Positions 33,059 to 39,564 of a DNA stretch of 39,564 nt are shown piece after piece. Source of the DNA: Bacillota bacterium. GTDB lineage: Bacteria; Bacillota; Clostridia; Peptostreptococcales; Anaerovoracaceae. The position numbers and the translations under genes were made by a program. Every line of letters begins with the position of its first letter. Positions within the stretch are counted from its first letter, which is position 1. The notes under the pieces are model-generated. The model saw only the letters and a program-made list of their open reading frames with translations, had not been told where the DNA came from and ran no database searches. The DNA is taken from the NCBI GenBank assembly GCA_019420305.1, contig JAHZHL010000038.1, forward strand, positions 1 to 39,564. The letters are read 5' to 3'.

Positions 33059-33481
33059 TTACTTCAGTTTGCCGTACGCTTCGTCCGATACGGCTTCCAG
33101 CCATTCGTTGGACGCACCTTCCGCCGGCACTTCTACCGCGAGATGGGAAAACCAGCTGTCCTTTGCCGCTCCGTGCCAGTGCTTTACTTCCGGCGGAATA
33201 TTCACAACATCCCCGGCCTTCAGTTCTCTGGCTTCTTTCCCCCATTCCTGGTACCATCCCCGGCCGCCTGTCACAAGCAGAATCTGGCCGCCTTTATGAT
33301 GAATATGCCAGTTGTTTCTGCATCCGGGCTCAAAGGTAACATTTCCGATCCCTACGCCTTCCGTGGTAAGCATCTTTAAATAACTCTGTCCGATAAAATA
33401 CTGCGTGAAGGCCGTATTTGGCTCCCCTGTCTCAAAAACAGCTCCGCCGCCCAGATCTTTTTTCATTGTTTCCATATCCAT
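33059..33481 (-). CDS. Cupin-domain protein
   Basis: The 140-residue single-domain cupin has metal-binding motif 1 GCRNNWHIHHKGGQILLVTGG (His, His, Gln) and motif 2 IPPEVKHWHGAA (His). This pattern is found in small cupins related to the carboxymuconolactone-decarboxylase-associated group; reaction unknown. AGGAGG is about ten bases before the ATG. It is co-transcribed with the DUF1624 gene downstream. Confidence 0.82.
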   Translation of the reverse strand: MDMETMKKDLGGGAVFETGEPNTAFTQYFIGQSYLKMLTTEGVGIGNVTFEPGCRNNWHIHHKGGQILLVTGGRGWYQEWGKEARELKAGDVVNIPPEVKHWHGAAKDSWFSHLAVEVPAEGASNEWLEAVSDEAYGKLK

Positions 33482-33801
33482 TCTTCCTGTACCTCCTCTT
33501 GCTGCTTATACAGTTTCTTTATTTCTGCTTTTATCATACAGAGAAAAATGAATCCTGTCTAATACTTATCCCGCATCTGAAATCATGCCCGTCAAGCATT
33601 TTGAACGATATTCACATATAAAAAAGGAAATGACGGAATCAAAGATTCCTAATAAAAAAAGCAAGCACGCCATTGCTGTCATGTTTGCTTAAAAGGGGGG
33701 GGGTACTTTTAAAATTTCCGGCTCTGCGGTCTTGTACTGGTCCCACCCGGCAACAGTTAAGTGAAACCATTGTTTTCACTTAACTGCGGCTGTATCAGAT
33801 A
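33482..33801. other. Intergenic region with two hairpins and a G9 tract
   Basis: No gene is supported here. A hairpin of AAGCAAGCACG with CATGTTTGCTT (about 33659-33690) is followed at once by nine G (33695-33703). A second, perfect 13-bp inverted repeat, CAGTTAAGTGAAA (33754-33766) and TTTCACTTAACTG (33774-33786), has a seven-base loop and no T run. A GGAATC/GATTCC dyad lies at 33635-33649. The second hairpin ends 15 bases from the stop of the coiled-coil gene and may stabilise its 3' end. Confidence 0.55.
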
Positions 33802-34092
33802 CTAGGCTTGCTGCAGTTTCGACTTAATGCCTTTCACCTTATATTCTACCACACTTACTCTGAATTCCAGTTTTTTATGTTCCTCTTTCATTTTCATAGC
33901 TTCGTCGATTCGCCTGTTCATACTTTCAAAGCCTTCAATCAGAATCTGAATTTTTTTGCAGACATCGTTTTCCAGGATTGCCATGACCTGATTAAACTTT
34001 CGATCCAATTTCTCATCCAGATTTCGGATGTCTGTTTCCATCCAGTCTGTCTTCTCATTCAGATTTTGGATCCCCACAGTTATTTGATCCAT
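33802..34092 (-). CDS. Small coiled-coil protein of unknown function
   Basis: A 96-residue, highly charged helical protein. Heptad-like patterns (IQNLNEKTDWMETDIRNLDE, then FESMNRRIDEAMKMKEEHKK) suggest a coiled coil, and it has no membrane segment. The ATG at 34092 is used here; the only purine-rich site (GAGGTGGAG) is about 15 bases upstream, longer than usual, so the start is unsure. The open frame extends to a TTG at 34143. Its promoter overlaps a palindrome (34201-34217). No family recognised. Confidence 0.5.
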   Translation of the reverse strand: MDQITVGIQNLNEKTDWMETDIRNLDEKLDRKFNQVMAILENDVCKKIQILIEGFESMNRRIDEAMKMKEEHKKLEFRVSVVEYKVKGIKSKLQQA

Positions 34093-34200
34093 TTTTCGAT
34101 CACGGTATCTCCACCTCTCTTTTTTTCTTTTACTATACTGCAAATTTGATTATGAAACAAAAAAAAGCAAAATTTTAAGTTCCATTTCTATCTCTTGTTT

Positions 34201-34235
34201 ATTGTATATTATACAATACTTTCCATTTAAAGTAA
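34201..34235 (-). promoter_or_regulatory. Palindromic promoter upstream of the coiled-coil gene
   Basis: ATTGTATA-T-TATACAAT (34201-34217) is a perfect palindrome with a one-base centre. Its middle supplies a minus-strand TATAAT (34208-34213), with a TTACTT -35 (34230-34235) at 16 bases. A protein binding the palindrome would block the -10 directly. Confidence 0.5.
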
Positions 34236-34269
34236 GCCTTTATTTTCTTTATTATCTATTTTTTTCCAA

Positions 34270-34301
34270 AAACACCCCGGTCGCGAGGATCCGGGGTGTT
34301 T
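34270..34301 (-). terminator. Terminator of the hydrogenase operon
   Basis: AAACACCCCGG (34270-34280) and CCGGGGTGTTT (34291-34301) form an 11-bp perfect stem with a ten-base loop. It is followed on the minus strand by T residues and lies 15 bases beyond the hydrogenase stop. Confidence 0.85.
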
Positions 34302-34316
34302 GCTCCTGGCTTGCTT

Positions 34317-36041
34317 TTATTCAATTTCCCATTCTGCTAGTTCCGTATGAAGCAGTTCATGCGCACGCTCAGACATGGGTTCTTTTAAAAATTCTTCGTA
34401 GGTTAGAAGCACTGCATTATTTTCATGAGAAAATCTTGGCTGTGCCACACGATCCATTCCATAAAGGATTGTTCCTCTTTCAGGGGCCAGTTCCACCCCC
34501 TCCTGGATCGGCTGTCCGCCTCCTCCTGCACAGCCGCCCGGACAAGCCATGATTTCCACAAAATCATAGCAGACTTCACCACGTTTTAACGCTTCCAGCA
34601 GTTTTCGGGTGTTTCCCAATCCGCTTACCACAGCCACATTAATTGGAACCCCTTCAATTTCAAAGGTTGCAGACCTCCAACCCTCTTCTCCCCGGATACG
34701 TTTAAAGGCATCCGGCTTAGGATTTTTCTTTGTAAGCAGGAAGTAGGCGCTTCGCAGAGCCGCTTCCATCACACCGCCGCTGGAGCCGAAAATCAGACCT
34801 GCGCCGCTTCCCTCTCCGAAAAATTTATCAAATGCTTCCTCTTCCAAAGCTTCGGCTTTAATTCGATCAGCCCGCACCAGACGATCCAGTTCCCTGGTTG
34901 TCAGTACAAGATCCACATCTTTTCCATATCCTGAATCATTGACCTGCTTTACATCGCATTCAAATTTTTTCGATACGCAAGGCATAATGGAAACACAGAA
35001 AATTTTTTCCGGATCCACTCCTATTTTCTGTGCCATATAGGTTTTCGCCACAGCTCCGAACATCTGTTGTGGTGATTTCGCGGTAGAAAGATTGGATACC
35101 AGATGCGGATACTGGCTTTTTACAAACCGCAGCCAGCCGGGGCAACAGGATGTAAACATCGGCCAGTTATAAGAATCCCGATCCTGAAAACGTTTCAGAA
35201 ACTCACTTCCTTCTTCCATAATCGTAAGATCCGCAGAATACACTGTATCAAACACATAGTCAAATCCCACCTGCCGCAGAGCGCTGATTAGTTTTCCTGT
35301 GGTACTTTCTTCCCGACTCAAGCCAAGACCTTCTCCCCAAGCCGTCCGCACAGCAGGCGCGACCTGCACCATAGTAACCGTTTCCGGATCTGCCAGAGCT
35401 TCGAACAGTCGATCTACATCATCCCTCTCTCTTAGAGCTCCTACCGGACAATGGGTGATGCACTGTCCGCAAAGCGCGCAGCTGGCCTCTTTTATCGGGA
35501 CATTTCCCGTCACATCCACCGTAGTGCGAAATCCGCTTCCCGAAACGTTCCACACCTGCATATCCTGAATTCGATCACAGATCTGAATACACCGCATACA
35601 TTTTATACATTTGGAAGCTTCACGAATCAGGGGGAAATTCCTATCCCATCGGTTATGTTCAGCAATTTCTTCGTATGGAAGTTCCAGTACGCCCAAATCA
35701 TTGGACAGGGACTGCAGCAGACAGTTTCCACTCCGTACACAGGTAGCGCATTTTCCGTCATGATCCGAAAGAATCAGCTGTACATTTGTTTTCCTCGTTG
35801 CCCGTACTCTCGGACTATTGGTATACAGAATCATTCCTTCTTCAACCGGAGTGTTGCAGGCGGTAATCAGTTTATCCATCCCCTGCATTTCTACTATGCA
35901 GACACGACATGCGCCGATATCGTTAATTCCTTTTAAAAAGCATAGATGCGGGATTTCAATCCCCACTTTTCTAGCAGCCTCCAGGATGGTCATACCCTCA
36001 GGAACTGTTACCATCTGATCGTTTATCGTCAGTCTTACCAT
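34317..36041 (-). CDS. hydA: [FeFe]-hydrogenase catalytic subunit, modular type
   Basis: The 574-residue protein has an N-terminal [2Fe-2S] domain (C34, C45, C48, C62), a His-Cys3 cluster (H94, C98, C101, C107) and two [4Fe-4S] clusters (CIKCMRCIQIC 145-155; CALCGQCITHC 188-198). The H-cluster domain follows with L1 TSCCPGW (297-303), L2 MPCVSKKFE (353-361) and L3 MACPGGCAGGGGQP (498-511). All ligands are intact. The enzyme reduces protons or oxidises H2 in the cytoplasm. Its ATG overlaps the end of the flavoprotein gene by seven bases. No separate HydB/HydC genes follow, so its electron partner is probably the upstream fusion protein. Confidence 0.93.
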   Translation of the reverse strand: MVRLTINDQMVTVPEGMTILEAARKVGIEIPHLCFLKGINDIGACRVCIVEMQGMDKLITACNTPVEEGMILYTNSPRVRATRKTNVQLILSDHDGKCATCVRSGNCLLQSLSNDLGVLELPYEEIAEHNRWDRNFPLIREASKCIKCMRCIQICDRIQDMQVWNVSGSGFRTTVDVTGNVPIKEASCALCGQCITHCPVGALRERDDVDRLFEALADPETVTMVQVAPAVRTAWGEGLGLSREESTTGKLISALRQVGFDYVFDTVYSADLTIMEEGSEFLKRFQDRDSYNWPMFTSCCPGWLRFVKSQYPHLVSNLSTAKSPQQMFGAVAKTYMAQKIGVDPEKIFCVSIMPCVSKKFECDVKQVNDSGYGKDVDLVLTTRELDRLVRADRIKAEALEEEAFDKFFGEGSGAGLIFGSSGGVMEAALRSAYFLLTKKNPKPDAFKRIRGEEGWRSATFEIEGVPINVAVVSGLGNTRKLLEALKRGEVCYDFVEIMACPGGCAGGGGQPIQEGVELAPERGTILYGMDRVAQPRFSHENNAVLLTYEEFLKEPMSERAHELLHTELAEWEIE

Positions 36042-37888
36042 TTTTCTACTCTCCCTCCTCGAAATGATCCAAATCCATAGTAATCACATCTGAGACAGCG
36101 GGAAGCCTCCTGTTCCGCTTCTTCTCTGCTCATTCCCTGTTCAATGGCAAGAAAATCCTGGCCCCGTTCTCTTGCGTAGCGCAGGCGCAGTTCCATTCTG
36201 CCACACGGCTTTTTATCCATAATTCTCGGCTGCGGGATTTCCACGTCCACCTTGATTTCGTGATGATATCCCAAATAATTATCAATATTGGCAGCCGCTA
36301 CCTTTCCCGCGGCAATAGCATTGATCGCTGTGGAAGGTCCTGTTACACAGTCCCCTCCTGCGAAGACACCCTCCATGTTGCGAATCTGACCGGAACTGTC
36401 TACGGATATATTCCTTCGCTCAACCGGCACTCCCCACTTTTCAAAAATATGGGACTCAATATCCTGGCCGATAGCGGAAATAATGATCTGACATGGAATA
36501 CATTCTTCCTCTGCCTGCGCGTTCACAGGACGCGGCCGTCCGGAACTGTCCGCTTCACCTGCAAGCTGGGGCTTGACCCAGAGGGCTTTTACATGCCCGT
36601 CTCTGGTCGCTTCGATTCTGGAAGGCGATTTCAGTTGGATCACGTCACATCCTTCCGCGATGGCCCCTTCAATTTCCTCTTCTAAGGCGGTCATGTCGTT
36701 TCGCCTTCTGCGGTAGACGATGGTCACTTCGGACGCTCCCAAACGCTTTGCTGTTCGCGCTACATCCATGGCTACATTGCCACCGCCGATAATCGCGACG
36801 GATTTGTTTTTGAAATCGGGCATTGCGTCATCTCCAATTCCTCTCAGCATTTCCACTGCCGGAACTACTCCTTTGGAGAATTCCCCTTCAATCCCCATCT
36901 CTTTGTATGTATGCGCTCCGATGCTGATATAGATCGCATCATACGTCTCCCGGATCGCCTGTATATTTGCTTCATCTGCAACATCATAATCTGTTTTGAC
37001 TTCAATGCTTCCGACTGATAAAATTCGATCGATTTCTTCCTGCAGCCGCTCTCTTGGAAGTCTGTAGTTTGGAATTCCATAGCGGAGCATCCCTCCCAGC
37101 TGGCTGCGCTTTTCAAATACGGTTACATCATGTCCCATAATTGCCAGGAAATAGGCGGCCGAAAGTCCGCTGGGGCCACCACCGATCACTGCGACTTGCT
37201 TTCCTGTATGGTCCATCTTTTCCGGAATTTCAACCTGGGTGCAATGATCCACCGCGTACCGTTTGAGCCCTCTTATATTGACAGGCGCGTCAATGAGGTT
37301 TCTCCTGCACCTCGCCTCACATGGATGTTCACAGATAAGTGCGCATACCGTTGGGAAGGGATTATCTTTTCGAATCAGTTTGACCGCATCATCATAACGC
37401 CCCTCAAGCACCAGAGCGCTGTATCCCGGCACATCCACGCCTGCCGGACAGAGTGCGACGCACGGCACCGGCTGTTTGCCTTTCTGAATATCCTCCGTAC
37501 ATCGATTGCGGAGCGCATGCTCCTCGTAATCCTCACGAAATCCATAGAGCCCTCGAAGCACCATGTTTGCCGCTTCTGTACCGATCGCGCAGTCTGCTGA
37601 ATCACGAATTGCGATAGCTGTGCGTTCAATCAGATCCAAAGTTTCCAACGATGTCTGCTCACTTAAGTCCAAAAGATCGTCAATCAGGTTCAATACCTGG
37701 CCGATGCCCACCCTGCAGGGAACACATTTGCCGCAGGTCTGCGCATGACATAGTTTAAGGAAAGAAGCTGCCATATCAACCGGGCACTGTCCCGGCGGAC
37801 TAGCAATAATCCTCCGTTCCAAATCCTTATAGAGCCCTTCTACTACCATTTGTGCCCGCTCTCTGGTCTGAAATTCCAGTCTGCTCAT
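36035..37888 (-). CDS. NuoF-C-terminal / GltD-NfnB-like fused flavoprotein, hydrogenase partner
   Basis: The 617-residue protein joins two modules. Residues about 40-115 match only the C-terminal 4Fe-4S domain of NuoF/HydB (CGKCVPC at 52-58, with the fourth Cys at 100); the FMN/NADH domain is missing. Residues about 140-600 match the glutamate synthase small subunit/NfnB type: Fe-S region CVALCPAG with CALICEHPCEARC, FAD-binding VIGGGPSGLSAAYF, NAD(P)-binding IIGGGNVAMDVA and the closing FAGGDCVTGPSTA. AAAGGAG lies five bases before the ATG. Overlap with hydA means coupled translation. Inference: NAD(P)H electrons pass through FAD and Fe-S clusters to the hydrogenase, perhaps with bifurcation. 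Confidence 0.88.
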   Translation of the reverse strand: MSRLEFQTRERAQMVVEGLYKDLERRIIASPPGQCPVDMAASFLKLCHAQTCGKCVPCRVGIGQVLNLIDDLLDLSEQTSLETLDLIERTAIAIRDSADCAIGTEAANMVLRGLYGFREDYEEHALRNRCTEDIQKGKQPVPCVALCPAGVDVPGYSALVLEGRYDDAVKLIRKDNPFPTVCALICEHPCEARCRRNLIDAPVNIRGLKRYAVDHCTQVEIPEKMDHTGKQVAVIGGGPSGLSAAYFLAIMGHDVTVFEKRSQLGGMLRYGIPNYRLPRERLQEEIDRILSVGSIEVKTDYDVADEANIQAIRETYDAIYISIGAHTYKEMGIEGEFSKGVVPAVEMLRGIGDDAMPDFKNKSVAIIGGGNVAMDVARTAKRLGASEVTIVYRRRRNDMTALEEEIEGAIAEGCDVIQLKSPSRIEATRDGHVKALWVKPQLAGEADSSGRPRPVNAQAEEECIPCQIIISAIGQDIESHIFEKWGVPVERRNISVDSSGQIRNMEGVFAGGDCVTGPSTAINAIAAGKVAAANIDNYLGYHHEIKVDVEIPQPRIMDKKPCGRMELRLRYARERGQDFLAIEQGMSREEAEQEASRCLRCDYYGFGSFRGGRVEKW

Positions 37889-37941
37889 CTGTACTCCTTT
37901 CTCATCTTTAGAAAATACGAAAAATTTATAATATATTGTTA

Positions 37942-37970
37942 ATTTTATATTTTTTGAAACAGTTTGTAAA
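37942..37970 (-). promoter_or_regulatory. Promoter of the hydrogenase operon
   Basis: On the minus strand, TTTACA (37965-37970) and TAAAAT (37942-37947) have a 17-base spacer, giving a leader of about 50 bases. Confidence 0.55.
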
Positions 37971-38045
37971 TGAGTATTTTTAATTTGATAGGTAGTATTT
38001 TTTACGGTACTGCCCCTCTTTTCTAAAAAACAGACAGATAATATA

Positions 38046-38085
38046 GAAAAACTCCCTGAACTTAAATTGATTCAGAGAGTTTTTC
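38046..38085 (-). terminator. Terminator of the BceB-like permease gene
   Basis: GAAAAACTC-C-CTGAA (38046-38060) pairs with TTCAG-A-GAGTTTTTC (38071-38085) around a ten-base loop. It is T-rich on the minus strand and lies 12 bases beyond the permease stop. Confidence 0.8.
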
Positions 38086-38097
38086 CATACCTGGCAG

Positions 38098-39564
38098 TTA
38101 CCCTTTCAGTTCTAACATTCCTTCCACTTTCCTGAGTGAAAAACGGTAAAGAAGATACTGCAGAGCCGCGGCAGCCAGCGCGATTCCTCCGCACAGGAGC
38201 AGCGTTTCCGCCTCCGCTCCTGTCATTCTTCCATCATTCATTTTCATCAGCAGCAGTTCAAACAGCCATATTCCTCCGCAGCCGATGATCGTCGGCAATA
38301 CATAGACTTTTTGAATCTGCTGTTTCAGAAGCCGCCGGAGATACTTTCGATCCGCACCAAGACGCCGCAGATCGGCGAACACCTGCGCGCTGGACAGTCC
38401 TACGCTCTGACTCCTGGCATATCCCACAATGCAGGCAGCCGCAAGGCATACCGCCGCCACATACAAAAACAGCAGAAGATAAACCGCGTAACTTGCCAGA
38501 CTGTACGCCTCTTCAAGAGGGAGAAACATAGGTTCGTACTGCCAGTCCGCCGCAAGTACCGGATTTTGCGGATCATAAACTGCCATCCCCGCGTAACTGT
38601 AATCCTCCCCTTCCTGAAGGCTTTCCCAGCCGTCATAGGCGCCGCATACCTTCATATCTTCCGCCATCAATTCTCCAAACTGACGATAAAGTTCTTCGGA
38701 AAAGGCAAGATCGTCCCCTCCCCGGCTATCAAAAAACACCTGGGTTTCACGCGGAAGCTGAGCTGTACCTTCCGCAATGACCCGATAATCCCGGTCGTTT
38801 ACCACATATCGCGCCTCATTATCAAACCCTCTGCCCTGAACCAGCGACTGGTAGGTCAGATTTCCCGCATATTCCATGGGAAGGAACCGATCCTCCTGAT
38901 CCAGATAAACCTGATCCATATCATCAAAACGGAAGAACAGATTTTCCTCCGCGTCCGCCCCCTGAATCATGCGGTAGGTTCCCCGCTCCACCTTCACTCT
39001 CTGCCCGGTCAGCCTTTCATAATCCGACGCGCGGACGAACTCATAGACCCGGTGCCGCTTTTCATAAATTTCCTTAAGATTTCCGTTCTCATCCACATCG
39101 TCCCGGTTTACGCCGCTTCCCACTGCCTGTATCAGCTGCGCGCTCCGGTAATTTTTAATTGTAACACCGTATTCGGAAGCCAGCCTCTTCACATCCTGTT
39201 CCGAAGGAACTCCCGCGTCTTGCGTGTAGAAATATCCGTACATGGATTCGTAGCTTTGCAGACTGTTCTGGCCGGTCACACTGTTTACCGGCGTATAGAA
39301 GGCCGCGAACAGACCGCCCAGCAGCAGAAGGGTAATCACCAGCATATTTCGTACAATCGATCGTCCCTGAAATTTCAGCATACCGTAGGAAATCAGATTT
39401 TTATAATATTTTTTCGGATTTCTTCCCTTTTTGTGGCAGGAAATCGAATAAACCAGGATCTGATAAAGCCCCGCGAGAGCTGCCAGATAAAACAGGTTCG
39501 TCCAGGCCCCCAGATAATGCTTCGTCATATTTGCGACCACAACAGGCATTACAAACCCAAGAAG
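38098..39564 (-). CDS. BceB/FtsX-like ABC permease, C-terminal part (runs off the window)
   Basis: At least 488 residues, open to the window edge. Two membrane segments near the visible N-terminus (one being MLVITLLLLGGLFAAFY) precede a large extracytoplasmic domain of about 250 residues, then three C-terminal membrane segments (YAVYLLLFLYVAAVCLAAA, then two more) with an FtsX-type cytoplasmic turn ADLRRLGADRKYLRRLLKQQ. That is the C-terminal half of a BceB-type permease, which senses or removes peptide antibiotics such as bacitracin. The matching ATPase and two-component genes would lie beyond the window. The ATG at 39549 is internal, not the start. Confidence 0.8.
   Translation of the reverse strand, partial: LLGFVMPVVVANMTKHYLGAWTNLFYLAALAGLYQILVYSISCHKKGRNPKKYYKNLISYGMLKFQGRSIVRNMLVITLLLLGGLFAAFYTPVNSVTGQNSLQSYESMYGYFYTQDAGVPSEQDVKRLASEYGVTIKNYRSAQLIQAVGSGVNRDDVDENGNLKEIYEKRHRVYEFVRASDYERLTGQRVKVERGTYRMIQGADAEENLFFRFDDMDQVYLDQEDRFLPMEYAGNLTYQSLVQGRGFDNEARYVVNDRDYRVIAEGTAQLPRETQVFFDSRGGDDLAFSEELYRQFGELMAEDMKVCGAYDGWESLQEGEDYSYAGMAVYDPQNPVLAADWQYEPMFLPLEEAYSLASYAVYLLLFLYVAAVCLAAACIVGYARSQSVGLSSAQVFADLRRLGADRKYLRRLLKQQIQKVYVLPTIIGCGGIWLFELLLMKMNDGRMTGAEAETLLLCGGIALAAAALQYLLYRFSLRKVEGMLELKG

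Noticed and set aside
38098..39549. Complete permease starting at the ATG at 39549
   Set aside because: The frame stays open to the window edge and the visible protein is only the C-terminal half of the family.

Overview
The window looks like a chromosome segment of an anaerobic, probably gut-associated Clostridia member (Lachnospiraceae or Eubacteriales Family XIII type). The basis is a class M sirtuin with a zinc macrodomain, a modular [FeFe]-hydrogenase, SH3-domain autolysins, AAGGAGG ribosome binding sites, a dnaE-pfkA operon and mid-range GC with AT-rich inserts. The assignment is inferred from gene content only.

Layout. 1-500: a tRNA-Ser(CGA) gene followed by a 188-bp inverted-repeat-bounded element (R1). 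527-4732: a macrodomain/SirTM pair, a PLP-dependent decarboxylase, and a divergent LysR regulator gene broken by an internal deletion. 4801-7377: an intact LysR regulator, a lipid kinase, a 47-codon gene with tandem promoters, and a diverged ~225-bp repeat (R2). 7469-9754: an ABC-2 exporter with a MerR-type regulator that carries two HTH domains. 9976-12840: an AT-rich scar zone holding an MFS fragment, remnants of Tn916-type orf7/orf8 genes, a two-gene unit of unknown function, and a decayed class D beta-lactamase. 12845-14238: a Fic protein behind a promoter with three direct repeats, then a DUF1801 protein. 14339-16150: a second R2 copy, an M29 aminopeptidase, and a second R1 copy.

16157-20925 is an antimicrobial-peptide-type ABC exporter operon divergent from its likely two-component system, with three phased CCTTACA repeats between them. 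20976-23484 encodes a cohesin-like surface protein and an SH3/glucosaminidase autolysin. 23694-30691 is a tight co-directional block: dnaE, pfkA, a CLC-type (possibly fluoride) antiporter and an amidohydrolase. 30823-33481 holds an L,D-transpeptidase, a DUF1624 membrane protein and a cupin. 33802-34092 is a coiled-coil protein downstream of a palindromic promoter. 34317-37888 encodes an [FeFe]-hydrogenase and a flavoprotein that fuses a NuoF C-terminal Fe-S domain to a GltD/NfnB-like module. The window ends in a partial BceB-like ABC permease.

The most interesting items are the two dispersed intergenic repeat families; the unknown two-gene unit, whose proteins share a winged-helix-like domain; the two-subunit hydrogenase/GltD fusion; the SirTM-macrodomain pair without its usual lipoylation partners; and several operator-like repeat arrays over promoters. 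No CRISPR array, rRNA, intact insertion sequence or riboswitch was recognised.
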